From Thunnus maccoyii (Eukaryota; Chordata; Actinopteri; Scombriformes; Scombridae), in NCBI RefSeq assembly GCF_910596095.1, contig NC_056550.1, positions 23,184,001 to 23,248,000 of the forward strand: a DNA stretch of 64,000 nucleotides. The letters run 5' to 3'. The notes beneath the pieces are model-generated. The model made no database searches, was not told the DNA's origin, and saw only the letters and a program-made list of their open reading frames with translations. Shown one piece after another: positions 52,451-64,000 of the stretch (position 1 is the first letter of the stretch; every line of letters starts with the position of its first letter). The translations under genes and the position numbers were made by a program.

Positions 52451-53365
52451 ACTTGTGCCAGTGATTATATAATTTTAATGCAACTGGCTCACCTCATACA
52501 CTCCCCTAATTTAACATAATTTAACATTAAAAAACATTTTTTTCAAGTTTATAAGAAGTTTATAATTTTCACTTTAATTTTAATGCCAGTTTTCATCTTA
52601 TGAGGATACTATCTGACATATCTACTCAAAGCAGTCTATGCCTTTTCACATTGCCTGAATCCTCTTATAGCAAATTGTAAGCGGCTGTTTGACAGCTTCA
52701 TTTTGGCCCAGCATGTTTTTTCTTTTCAACTCCACCTTGTGTGTTTGTGGGCGGAACCCGCGGCCGTCCAATCCCGTCAGTCGGATTCACGGAAAACAAA
52801 TTACTTTCAGGCGCTCGGCCTTGTTAAACGGTGCTGCGTTCGGTTGCTGTCGGAAATATTGACATCATCGCAAAAAAGGAGGCACACCTGTTTTAGGGGT
52901 CTACTGTACTCCTGTAATAAAAGTGCGCATGATGCATTTTGATGTGTTACTGATTTCTAAGGAAATTATTAGTGTCATTTAACCTCCCCACTCTTACATT
53001 CGCCACCCAACTTTTATCTAATTGCATCTTTATTTAAATAAAGTGATTTTAAAAAGTCACATTCTGCTTGTTTTAGTCGTCCTGTCGTAAGGGGTAATTA
53101 CTTATTTCAGACTGAAAGCAGTTAAGATTATATTTCTGGTGTTTTCAGAACAGAAGTACTGAGAAGTTGGAGTTTACTTGATAACCGTGAATGCAGCATG
53201 CAGCTGAGTGGCAGGCGTCTTGGTTCAACTGAACAACCCCCTCCTCTTGTCTCTTTCAGGATATAATTAATTCTGTGAGTGATGTGTAATATTGTATTTT
53301 TTTTTTTTTTTTTTTTTTTTTGCATTTATAAAACAAAACAAAACACAAGCTCCTTAAAGGCTGGT

Positions 53366-53377
53366 TTTATTTTTATT
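53366..53377 (-). terminator. slc4a1: Overlapping poly(A) signals, probable for SLC4A1
   Basis: Two AATAAA hexamers on the minus strand (complements of 53366-53371 and 53372-53377) lie about 1.1 kb beyond the SLC4A1 stop codon, giving a medium-length 3' UTR. Confidence 0.55.
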
Positions 53378-54481
53378 AAAGTGAAAATCCTAAGCATGTA
53401 CAGTGTTTCAAGCACACAACAATATGATAGGCAACACAAAAGGCATACAATACATTTACAAATCAAATTTTTCCGTGATTATATCAGTACAATTAATTTT
53501 TTTATCAGCCCAAACAATAAGATCTCATCAACCCACTATCCACCCACTACTGCTCATCCCTATTATGATCATAAAAGCAATTACACACTCTGTCTTCAGG
53601 ATATGGCTGAACAACCTCACTTACAAGCAGATCTAACAGATAGCAGATATCTCTCCATACATATTCAAATTAGGTGAACTGAACAGGAAAGATCAAAGTG
53701 TGCAGTAAACCATACATAATATATAAAATGAGGCAAACTTCTATAACACAATTTAAATTATTTTAGATCAAACAAAGTAGAGGTTATGGGGCTGGTGTGA
53801 CAGCCACATAAAAATGCATTACTTGTGTGTGTGTGTGTGTGTATATAGAGCTGAATACATGTAATCAGCTAAATTTTAATAGTGCACGTAAAGTTTGGTG
53901 AAATTACACTATTACAACATGGAGTGATCTACAATGTGGCAGCACTGGATATTCATTTTCACAAGCAGTAGTTATGCACGAAAAAAAACAAAGTTTATAA
54001 ATGGATTTTATCTCACATTTTAAAGGAAAATACTTCTCATTTCCAGAATTCAAATTTTTCTCCTGGATCAAAAGAAAACTCAAGTAAATAAACAGCCTTT
54101 ATTAATGCCTTTAGTAAGAAAGAAAGGGGGGACATTTTAATGATCCCTCATGAAAGGATGGAATATATAAATTAAACAGAGAAAATGTAGTTGTGAGAGG
54201 ACTCAGGATGTGTAATACACCTTAATGACAATGTGGACTAATATTGGTTCTCTAAAGTGGTCCATGGTCTCAAATACAGATTCAGCTGCAGGAATAATGT
54301 ATGAATCCTAAAAATGAGTGGTACCTTCCTCTAAAGTTACCACTCATAAAAATAAAAGAACAGTTTGGAACTGCAAATATTTGTTTACAAGACACCTAAT
54401 TTTCTTTTTTTTTTCTTTTTTTTTTAAATAGTCATTGGTAATTGGTTTTTGAATGAAACCTTAATGAAAGATACGTATTGC

Positions 54482-57400
54482 TCAAGGCAGTGGGGACTCA
54501 TTGTACACATCCTCCCCAGGTTCCTCCTCTAAGTTCACTTTGGCATCATCTGCGTCCAGCTGCAACAGAAATGTATAGAATTACAACAGAGAAGCCTAAA
54601 TATTGAATAATGTTTATGTAAAAATAAAAAAAAAAGACAACTTAAAAATAAAGTCAGTCTGGGAGGGGGGGGGGGGGGGGGGGGGGGGTGAATGTAACAG
54701 ATAAGTACTTACACATTTCATCTCCCTGGTTGTGAAGAGTGTGCCAGTCATCGCCATACGCAGAGGGATGGTGAGAATGAGAACGAAAGGCAGTGCCAGG
54801 GAGAAGGGGCTAATCTTCACCATCCACAGGATGCCCAGGCACACGATCTGGATCAGTGTGAAGAGATGCATCCGTAATGTGCTCACCTGCACAAATGATA
54901 TGAGAGAAGGGCATGAGCAGAGGAAGGAAGTCAGAGCCAAAAAAATAACATTAAAATACACAAAATGCTCATTTAAATTATGATTACAGTGAGACTGTCA
55001 TACTGTATATGCATAGAAATATCAGGAAAAATAGGAGTGCGTATACCGTCTAACGTGACAGCCATTTACAAAATATTAGACCGTAGTGTTTAATTAACAG
55101 CTCTCTAATACAGTCTCAACAAAAACTGAATGCAAGCTTCATAAAGGTAAGATTTCTTGTTGGGCTGTCATACTGGATTGCATAGATTGTACAGGTGTTC
55201 CTATTTTCTGGTATTTTAGTGTATATGACGACATCATTGTGTATAAATACTTGCAGAAATGTGAAACTGCATTTTCAAAACATCTTTACATACTTATCTT
55301 CAGACATAGGGGTGTATTAAATGTATTAATGATCGGAGTAAAGTTCTGAACATCGTATTTGAAGAGGGTGCATACTTGGGTGGCGTAGGCATCTGAGGGA
55401 TGATATTTCTTGGGCGTGATCAGCAGAAGCATCCGATCCCACATCTGGATTCCACTCAGAGAGGTGATACCCATGTAGAGGAAGATGCCAAACAAGGCCG
55501 TCATAGGAATCATCTTCAGGATGGGTTCCATGTAAATAGAAACACCTGGAAATGACAGAGTAAATGAAAGATTAATAAAAGAAAATGTCAATTCACTGTG
55601 ATCCAGCATCGAGATGGCAGCACCTACCAACTAGTATGGCAACAAGAAAACCACTGATCCTCTGCTCAAGCACTTTCTCAATCTCTGGTTTTGGGCCTTT
55701 GGACATGACAGTGAGAGCGTTGGCATGGGTGACGGATCGCACGGTGGCAGCACTCAGCCACGGCACCCCAAAGATAGAGGAGATTCCCCCCATGGTGACC
55801 AGGATGAGCAGATCAAAGTGGAAACCAGATCCTTTCACCATCTTCCTCTCAGGTTTGCTCACAATCAGCCTGGAGGTCCACAGTGCAGAGACAGTACATA
55901 GTTGGTATGCAGACAACAAAACAAAAATCTTGATTTTATTCAGTGTTTTCATTAGTTACAGACAGTAATGCCGTCATGTACTGTATAGTGTCACTCACGT
56001 CGTAATCTGGGACTCGAGGAAGATGAGGATGAAGACGAGCAGTGCTGGTACACAGCACGCGGCCATCATCCAAATGGGGAAGGACTGCTTCTCTCCCATG
56101 GGGTTGATGAACCAGCCTCTGGCTTTGGGGTTGGTAACCTCAACACCTTTTGGCACAACAAGTTTCTACAAGAGGACAAGATGACATTTTTTTTAGCTAC
56201 TAGATCTCAAAGGTATGGGTATAATAACTGAAAGAGACAAATAAAAGTAAAAAAACTGCTCCATGGTAATTAACTCTGAATTAATTTTTGAGAATTAGAG
56301 AGGATTCTGGGGCTATAAACTAGTTTTATTTGGAGGAAATGACTAAATAAAAGACATACAGATATATCATTGATTAAAATGCACCAATCAACAAAGTGTG
56401 AGCGCCCACTAGAAGACTGAACAATGATGATCATGTTGTCCATCATCAATATCTTATTAATAATATACCAATCAAATTAAACATGAGTATTTACGCAGAT
56501 AAGGTGACTGACCAGACAAAATACATGCCACAAAAAGGTGCTCCAAACCATTAAAGATGTTACCTGAGTGTAAGCATCCTCAATGCAGATGTCGATAGCG
56601 ATCATGATGAAAATGGCAATCGGGACACCGAAATCTCCAATCAGACGACGGATCTATGGTGTGGGATAAGATAGAGTGTAAAGAAGGCACAACATCGTCA
56701 CTTCGTTCAAACGATTTTGCATTTAGAATGTAGTTATATGTGGGAAGTCAAAGTTTTCTGGGCGTAGAAAGTTGATCTTACCGGGCCGGGGAGGTAATGA
56801 CCATTCTTGAACTGACGAAGGAAATATGCAATGAAGAAGCAACCAAACATAAGGCACATGGACAGCAGGGCAGTGTTGGGATAGGGCCTTTCATACTCCA
56901 CTTCCTTAACGGTGACGTTGCCATCTGGATGGTACTCGGTGTGCTCCTTGATGAGCGGGTGGAAGGGGTTGTCCAGTGTGTCATTCAGATGCTCGTAGTT
57001 CAGAATCAGAGGGTGGGCTTTGAAGATCTGATAAAAAAAAGAGGTAAGATGTCAGAGAGAACATTAAAAGTGACACCAAATGAGATGATTACAGTGGTGG
57101 TTTGAGTGAAATATATGCGGAGATGAGGTGAGGAAAACCTTGATAAGCTTATTGAAGGTCTCATAGATGAAGATGAGAGAGATGAGGATGGAGAAGATTT
57201 CTTGGGTGAAGCGGGAGATGAATCTGACCAGGAAGCTGCCTTCCGCAGCCACAATGATGAATACGATCACTATCAGCCACATCCCCACCCAGATACGACC
57301 CACAATGTATTCAATACCCTGAGCCTTGCAGAACTAGTATGGAATGAAAAAACAAAACAAAACAAAATGTATATTAATGAAGCAAAAATAGATTTCTTAA

Positions 57401-60400
57401 GAATGATTGTCAGGGTTCCAACGTGTGAATCTATGAATGCTACTTATACGTACAGCGAAAAAAGCTTCTTCAAACACCAGAAGTGGTCCTGAGAAGCCGA
57501 TGACAAGGACAGGCTGGGCGGCAATGAGGCAGAAGATGACACCCTGGACACTGGTGGAGACCATGAGCTCTGACACACCCATCATTTTCTCAGTTTTGTC
57601 AGCTAGGGTCAGACAACAGAGACAATTATGAATATAGTTAAAAGGGGTCAGTTTGTACTCATGTTAACATCAGAGATCAATGAACTGATACTCTCTGACT
57701 CTCTCTCTCTCTATCTAAGGACTCTCTCTTACCCAAAAGCCCTCCAAAGGTGATGGCCGGTGACAGGGCCGCGAAGTAGATGAAGATGACGGCAGCGAGG
57801 ACCTGAGGGTTCAGAGCATCCGTGTAGTCGCTGATGTAGTGGCGATAACGGCGCTTTATGTCTTTCACCATCCCACCGAAAGGAATGCCTGTACGGGCCA
57901 GAGGGTCTTCCCTCGGAATATCTGGGCCTTCATCAACTGGACATGTAAACAAATCAAATTGACATTAATATTGATTATAGCAAATCTGCTCTCATTTCTC
58001 TTTTGTTTTTAGCAGTGTCTCACAATTAAGACCACATTTCCTGAAAACGTGTTTGGTTCCTTTTGCAAGGAGGTTGTTGCTGCTTATCACTTCTCCCACC
58101 CGAATTGGTCAGCATATGTTTGTTTTTCTCTGTTATGTAACTAAAGTGGATACACAAATCAGAATTTTTTTGTTATTCACTTGTTTTAGCATTTACTAAA
58201 TGAACAGCAACCTCTTCCTTTATTGTGATATAAAGCAATCCAACAATTACAAAGTAGAGGTTCTCAGTGATTGTCTTGTTTTCTTACAGTAATTATGGTT
58301 TAAAGCTATTGCATTAATATCTTCTCAAAAGTATCTCAAAATGAATGTTTTAATTACTTCTAATGCTATATGGAGCACCTTTAAATTAATTTAATATCTG
58401 AATATGCATGTTTAAGAAACTTAAATTCAGAAGTAATGTAAAAAAATCATTATTTATATATATTTACGAAACATTTTAAAGAATAATATAATGAACACAT
58501 TAAAGTGTAAGGTCAGAATGGCATGTTGGCATTAGTATGGTAGGGACGGTGTAAAACTGTCTTCAGGCTACAAATGTTTGGTCTGTAGAAAGCTTCAGAA
58601 AGCAGCTGGACACTGTATAAGCACTGTGGTGTACGCTGACCTCGGACCCTGTCACCAAAGGCGAGGCGGGTGTCAACAGGGCGCACTCTGTCAAGCAGCA
58701 TCTTCCTCTGGTAATCGATGATTGGCTCCAGCATTCCTTGCTCTTGGATTTCAGTGGGAGGGATCACAATGCTGCAGTCCATGAAGTCAGCGACGGCATT
58801 GGTCAGATCTTTTTCGTTCTGGGCCAAGAAAGCCTCCAGACTGAACACCTAATGACAGCAGCGATACAGAAAGCTTTTACTCTCTTGCACTTTTATTAGC
58901 AAACATAATTATATTCCATAGAAATCAGGGTATTTTACGTTGGTAGGATTGTATGATCTCAGTCCTAAAGCTACATGCTGCTGTGCCTTATTTTATCTCT
59001 CTACTTTCTCTTCTTTCTCACCCAGTCGGCCATTAGAGCACCCATGGCGCGCCCAGTTTCAGTGTAGTCTATTTCGCTCTGGCTGGGGCCCACCAGGACA
59101 AAGACGTAGCGGACAGGGACAGCAATCTCCAGGGCAGACTCCATCACCACAGAGTCACTCAGCCTGACAAAAGACACCACTGGCTTCTCCAAGAGGTCCA
59201 GGGCACCTATTGGAAGCACCCTCTTTGAGTCAAACCTGGTCATATACTTACAGTACAACAACCTGGAGACATATGACTGCTTTTGAATAACATAGACGTA
59301 CCTGAGAGGACAATTGAGGCCTCCATGTTGTCAGAGCTGTCTCTCTGCAAAAATAACAGTCCAGCAGTGTAGTAAGTGTAAACTCTGTTATGTTAATACA
59401 TGTTTGTGATATTGATGATTACCCAAATGATGAAAAACCAAAGCTTAATACCTTCTTAGTTACAGAAAAGGCCTGCATCTCGATGTCTCCAGAGGCTGTA
59501 ACCACAGGTCCCCCAGCTTGACTGGAAGAACAAATAAAATCAGCACATTCTACAAAGATTTTCATGTCATTATTGTCATTTAGAAAAAAACTATGAAATA
59601 GAAGGTCCTGTGGGTCACCTGCGTCTCATGAGGAGAGCTCTCAGCAGAGCATCCCGATCGTCGGCACGAATCTCATTTTTTTTCAGGAGCTCATCCGCCA
59701 CCTTCTCAGCCACAGCAGACAGACTGCTGGCATTCAGGTCGAAGATGAAAGCACCTGAGGACAGACATAGGCTCACAGTTTGATTTTATCCTACTGTAAC
59801 ATATACTCTGATTTCTGTTTCATTAAGGGTTCCAAAGTCACCTGTGCTCATGAGCTTGCGGAGCTGGATCAAGCTCTTGAAGGTGAGATAGGAGACATGA
59901 GAGGAACCCCATTTTCCTGTGCGAAGGTTGAGGTTCTCCTCGTAGCCCATCCAGCGGCCAGTCTCCTGCCAGGTGCTGCCCTGGAGCTCATTCAGCTCCA
60001 CATAGGCCTGTGGATATGTAATGTGGTTAGTTAAAAAAACATACCAGTACAGAGTGAATTACATTAACTTCTGGCAAGAGTTAAGAATGTGGACTAACTT
60101 GAGCGTCCCCTCTTGTGGTGGCATTAGTGTTTACGTTCAGGTTGGCTGAAATAAGGAGATAGAAAAGTGATTTAAAAAGTCAAAATTGCCAAAAGCTGCA
60201 TGGACTTTAAGAGCAACCTACCCTCTAAATTACTGGGGATGAAAATGGCTTCCATGGGTGGCTCATTGTCCTCCTCCTCCTGCCTCCTCCTCTCCTGGTC
60301 ATAGATGTCACTGTGGCCTGGTGGAGTTCTGGTTTTGTGGAGAGACAGGAACATTAACAGAGACTAAAGATGAACATGGGGTGATGCTCAACACCATCAG

Positions 60401-62189
60401 TGTCTCACCAGATGTTATGGGATAAAAAATGTGGGATTCTTTGGAAAATGCACTCCAATTATTGTGTCTGTAAGTGAACTGAACTCCAAAGCCTCTAACT
60501 GTAGTTGGTAAATGGCTTAAGATCCATCCAAGTAATGGTCTCAATATAGGCTGACAGTCTAAAGAAATCTGTTATTGGTGCTATTCTGTCCATGGCCAGA
60601 AGAGGGCAGGGTTGCTCAACCTATCTCTTATCATAGGTATTGACTACTTGGCCCTTAAACTGTTTACCCTGACTTCAAACTCTAAGGCACCCTGACCACA
60701 GGCTGTGTAAAAATCCCAAGTCCTTTCTTGGATTAGCTATGCACAACCATGGTCCTAATGCTGTTAGGAAAGGTATTTAGCGGTTCCTGTATTTCATTTA
60801 AATAGCTAAGTTGTAATTATGTCTGTGAATCTTGATTTTTTTTTTTCTGAAAGCAAACAAACAGAAAAGGAAAAACAACCAGTTGATGTCTATAATTCCA
60901 AGCCCTACTATACTCTGATTTAATGGTAATTTGGTTAATGCCGAGTATTTCTGTGGTCTACTGGTGTGGACACTTGTAAGTCACTACCATGAGAATTTTT
61001 TTTGCCACATATTGTGAGTTCAACATAGCTCTGACCTCAAACCTGCTGTAATTAATTTTTTTGGCCACATGGGGGCAGCATAACAAGCTGTTAACACATT
61101 ATCACCTTACAAAGTTGACATGGTGAATGTGTTGCCTATTTACTCATCCAGTAGACATGGAGCAACATAAGTATTCATTTAAAGTCATATTTCTGGCCAC
61201 TTGGCTAATGTAAGTCCAATGTTCACTTTCCTTTTTAGCTCAGTTTTGATTTTTGCAAAAAATCTGGCTTTTTAGATGCTAAATTCTTCCCTATGTTCAA
61301 AGCTAGTTGCTAACTTTGTCTGTTTGCTGTTTGGTGCTAAGCAGAGTGGAAAACTTTAGTTGAAAATTGCTGCCTGCTGGGACTAGAAATGATATTGATG
61401 AGAGTAATGAAAGTAAACTGCAGCCAAAAAACCAAAACAATGAGCTAAAAGACGCTAAAATGCTCTGTAGAGCTGAGAGAAACTTCCATGTTGGGTGATA
61501 ATTCTCAGTGGGTTTGTTACTACAAGCGACACCTTTCACATTACACAAAGTAATTTATGCAATGTAGCAGCTTTAACTACTTATAACTTAAACCTAAATA
61601 TAACCAATTGAGTGGGGAAACCTTTTGGGATTTACTGACATACTCACATCAGGGAAAGAAAGTCCCAAACTTTTGTCTTATCAGAAACATTTTTTTTTTT
61701 ACATGAATGCAAAGGCAACCTTTGTAAATAAACAGTCTGTTTAAACAGAAAGACCTCACAGAGAGAAAGGACTCACAGTCTGAACGGAGAGGGGAAGGCT
61801 GAGTCATTGTCTTCATATGACATGTCACTGCCCTAGAAAAGAGGAAAGAGATTTACTGGAAGAAAGTTGGATGAAAATATATATTGCTGCAAGATTTATT
61901 GATTAAACCCTATAGTCTGCATCCTGAGTCATTGTCCTAGATTTCCTCTCTCTGTGAGAAAGGCTTTGAGAGCATAATAATATCATAAGTAGTTCTTATA
62001 ATGCAAGCGTCCTGAAACTTTATCTGGGTAAACAACTATGGTGCTTCATTATTACAATATATATCTTGCAGCAATTGTAAAGTTTATATTGTATTTTGAT
62101 GTCAGCTTTAGAGTGAAGATGTCAGACGTCACACTGCATATGAAGGAAAAAAAAAGACCAACCTCCTCAAAACTGAAATGGTTTTCCAT
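54482..62189 (-). CDS. slc4a1: Band 3 anion exchanger AE1
   Basis: AE1 is the red-cell Cl-/HCO3- exchanger; its cytosolic domain anchors ankyrin and the membrane skeleton. Twenty coding exons: 62163-62189, 61777-61832, 60222-60328, 60099-60145, 59842-60007, 59619-59754, 59452-59521, 59302-59344, 59022-59206, 58641-58848, 57733-57936, 57454-57602, 57139-57333, 56782-57027, 56564-56653, 55999-56165, 55628-55869, 55376-55545, 54713-54886, 54482-54559. Total 919 residues (human 911). The acidic N-terminus starts MENHFSFEE. The cytosolic domain includes [10 protein letters not shown]. The membrane domain begins near [20 protein letters not shown]. Lys528 in NKLIK matches human Lys539 and Glu694 in FLESQITT matches human Glu681. 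External loop 3 carries sequons at Asn546 and Asn568. The C-terminus keeps LDADD (895-899). Two donors are weak (GTTGGT after exon 1, GTTTTC after 57139). Slc4a2/a3 are excluded by N-terminus length and synteny. Confidence 0.95.
54665..54688. repeat. Run of 24 G (24 C on the SLC4A1 transcript)
   Basis: An uninterrupted homopolymer in the last SLC4A1 intron, starting 25 bases after the donor at 54712. It could form G-quadruplex/i-motif DNA and is prone to sequencing and replication slippage, so its length is uncertain. Confidence 0.9.
60900..61560. repeat. Possible dispersed repeat in SLC4A1 intron 2
   Basis: Phrases such as GGCCACATGGGGGCAGCATA and GAGCTAAAAGACGCTAAAAT resemble a common fish repeat. 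No clear inverted ends or target duplication were found and the limits are guesses. Confidence 0.3.
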
Positions 62190-62588
62190 TGATGTTTTTC
62201 AGTCTCAAACCCTCTGCTACTTTGTGCATTCCCTAGGACAGAAAAGGGAATAAATGAACATAAAAACAAGAATATAATAATTATACGAGCTACATCAAGT
62301 TTCCCATAACTAATTAGAAATAACTGATGACTCAGATGGGACCATTAACATTAAATCTTCAATTCCTTTACTGGTGATTTTTGGGTTGTGACAGGTGCAC
62401 CTGCAGCATCCAAAGCATGGGATTTGTAATAAATATATATTGTACTCTTGTGTGTGTACGTGTGTGTGTTTTTTTTTTGCTATTGAAGAGCAGGTTCCTC
62501 TGCCACCAAAGATCCCAATAAGGACTTTTATCGCCATCTAACACAACACAGCCGCTCTGACTCTGTCTGCAGAGCCATGGCTCATGAC

Positions 62589-63730
62589 AGATAATCAATC
62601 AGCCGTTGAGACTGTGAGCTACGTTATAGTTTAAAATAGAGGACTCACAGAGCACAGAGCCTTATCTTTGGGTTACGCCCTTCTTCAGCAGCGGTACAGC
62701 AAATAACTTGTAATGTTATAATGCAGCATATGCAGCCACTGTAACCTCCAGCAATATGAAACTGTTACATTTAGAGAGAAATACTCAAAACTCAACAATC
62801 TACATCTTATAATTTAATATTGTATATAGTTTTACATTTCAACTTAATAAACAACAGTAAGGCACTTTTTTGTAAAATTGCAATTGCAAATATCTTTTAT
62901 CAGAGGCAAAGAGACTTCTGCAGTAAACAAAATGTGCCATTATTACACAACTGCTTCATACTTGCTCAAAAAAAGAGGGAATGAGTACTGGTTCCAAAAC
63001 AGATCTAAAGATAAGGCCAGTACATCTGAACAAGTATGCTGCTGAATATTAACAAGACTTTGCTTTTTAGTGTTTTTACAGAGAATATACAGGTAGTTTA
63101 ACACAAAGCCAAGACAATTTTAAAAATTATGAACATCCTCGCTGGCTCAAAGTGCTCAAAGTCAACTTTTCAAAGATGAGAATCTCACTTGACCCTGACC
63201 TCCAATGAGTAAAAGGCTTGAGATATGTTTACAGAAAATGCATAACAAAATGTTTTGTTTGTAAAGGTTAATCCTTATAGAATAATTGTTTCCAAGAAAA
63301 TAACTCAAACTCAACAAAATAGTTAAGACTCTAATCTCCTGCCCTTATCTTACAAACACGTCAAAGGCCCAAAAGGTTAGAATATGCTGCTCTGCAATCA
63401 AGATACATTCAAATATCCATCTTGTTTGACCTCTATCCTCTAGTCCAGTAGTGCCATGAAGTGTGTCTGACCCCTGTCCAGCAAAGGCCACACCCCTACC
63501 TGCATGCAGGTACTCCCACCTGGTCTCCAACACTGGGAACAGGACGTCCGCTGTTCTGTCAGTCAAGACGAGCCCGATGATGAAGTGAGCTGGGACCAAC
63601 GAAGATGAGTTTCAGTGACTGAGAGAGGAGCGGGAACACCCACATGAAACTACGTCGACCCGAAGAAGTGCTGTACCCCACTACCCCTCTGGTTGCCCAG
63701 CAACCTGGCAGGGGGGTGGGGGAGATAAGG
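62589..63730. promoter_or_regulatory. slc4a1: Candidate erythroid control region of SLC4A1
   Basis: Upstream of the SLC4A1 start codon are five WGATAR sites: AGATAA at 62589-62594, AGATAAG on the minus strand at 62661-62667, AGATAAGG at 63009-63016, AGATAAG on the minus strand at 63344-63350, and AGATAAGG at 63723-63730. A CACC-box-like CCACACCCCT lies near 63489-63498. A possible 5' UTR donor (GTGAGTCC on the minus strand, about 62641-62648) directly follows the second GATA site. GATA1 and KLF1 drive AE1 in red cells, so this fits, but short motifs also arise by chance. Confidence 0.4.
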
Positions 63731-64000
63731 CGTATGTGACAGACAAACAGCCCTATCATTTAGGGACACCTTGAGACAGGGATATCCCAGCCCTAGTTTG
63801 CCCGCTCTGCCCGCTCAGCATGAACCAGGTTCAAGCCTGGATGCTAAAACTCAGCCTGTCCGAGGGGCACATGGGGGTAAAGAGGGTAGAAAAGGGGGCA
63901 ACTTTTTCTATCAGTTGGATAGCATCTTACTATCTTGTTTACGTACTGGGGATTCCCTTACGATGATGGGGGGGTATCTCCTCTTGATTTTATTGAGAAA
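63731..64000. other. Window end, no feature recognised
   Basis: No coding exon, repeat end or clear motif beyond G-rich phrases was seen. Confidence 0.5.

Noticed and set aside
53279-53677. 132-codon plus-strand frame starting in poly-T
   Set aside because: It overlaps the inferred SLC4A1 3' end, starts with poly-Phe from a T run and has an AT-rich, random-looking composition.
63826-63842. GGTTCAAGCC resembling a tRNA or SINE B box
   Set aside because: No matching A box at the right distance and no cloverleaf could be drawn; probably chance.

Overview
The window is vertebrate nuclear DNA and almost certainly comes from a teleost fish, probably a spiny-rayed (percomorph-like) one. The genes have many exons with GT-AG introns. 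Introns and intergenic stretches are rich in AC/GT microsatellites, fish-type non-autonomous DNA transposons (hAT-like, TA-target and Harbinger-like), one LINE and one solo LTR. No bacterial features (operons, ribosome binding sites, CRISPR) are present. Six protein-coding genes were recognised by rebuilding exons by hand and comparing the proteins with remembered vertebrate families.

Layout. 1-5668: intergenic, no recognisable gene, with a tandem array and a hAT-like MITE. 5669-17614 (-): HROB, the OB-fold recombination factor that works with MCM8-MCM9; its introns carry a LINE fragment and a solo LTR. 19250-22006 (+): ASB16, an ankyrin/SOCS-box E3 adaptor. 22007-24890: repeat-rich, with a composite hAT element. 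About 24890-28405 (+): TMUB2. About 28590-37700 (-): ATXN7L3, of the SAGA deubiquitinase module. 37741-40694: nested transposons. About 40700-52400 (-): UBTF, the RNA polymerase I HMG-box factor. About 53350 to beyond 62189 (-): SLC4A1 (band 3/AE1), with GATA motifs in its 5' flank.

The set HROB-ASB16-TMUB2-ATXN7L3-UBTF-SLC4A1 is the same neighbourhood as human 17q21.31, which supports every identification. In the human arrangement as I recall it, HROB points the same way as ASB16; here it points away, so a local inversion is likely. The genes are not one pathway. They are linked by synteny: DNA repair (HROB), ubiquitin-related roles (ASB16, TMUB2, ATXN7L3), rRNA transcription (UBTF) and red-cell anion exchange (SLC4A1).

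All six rebuilt coding sequences keep one open frame through every exon join: HROB 606, ASB16 464, TMUB2 338, ATXN7L3 363, UBTF 742 and SLC4A1 919 residues. UTR exons and transcription starts are much less certain. I found no convincing undescribed biological system. The most unusual material is the transposon archaeology and a few gene-structure details.
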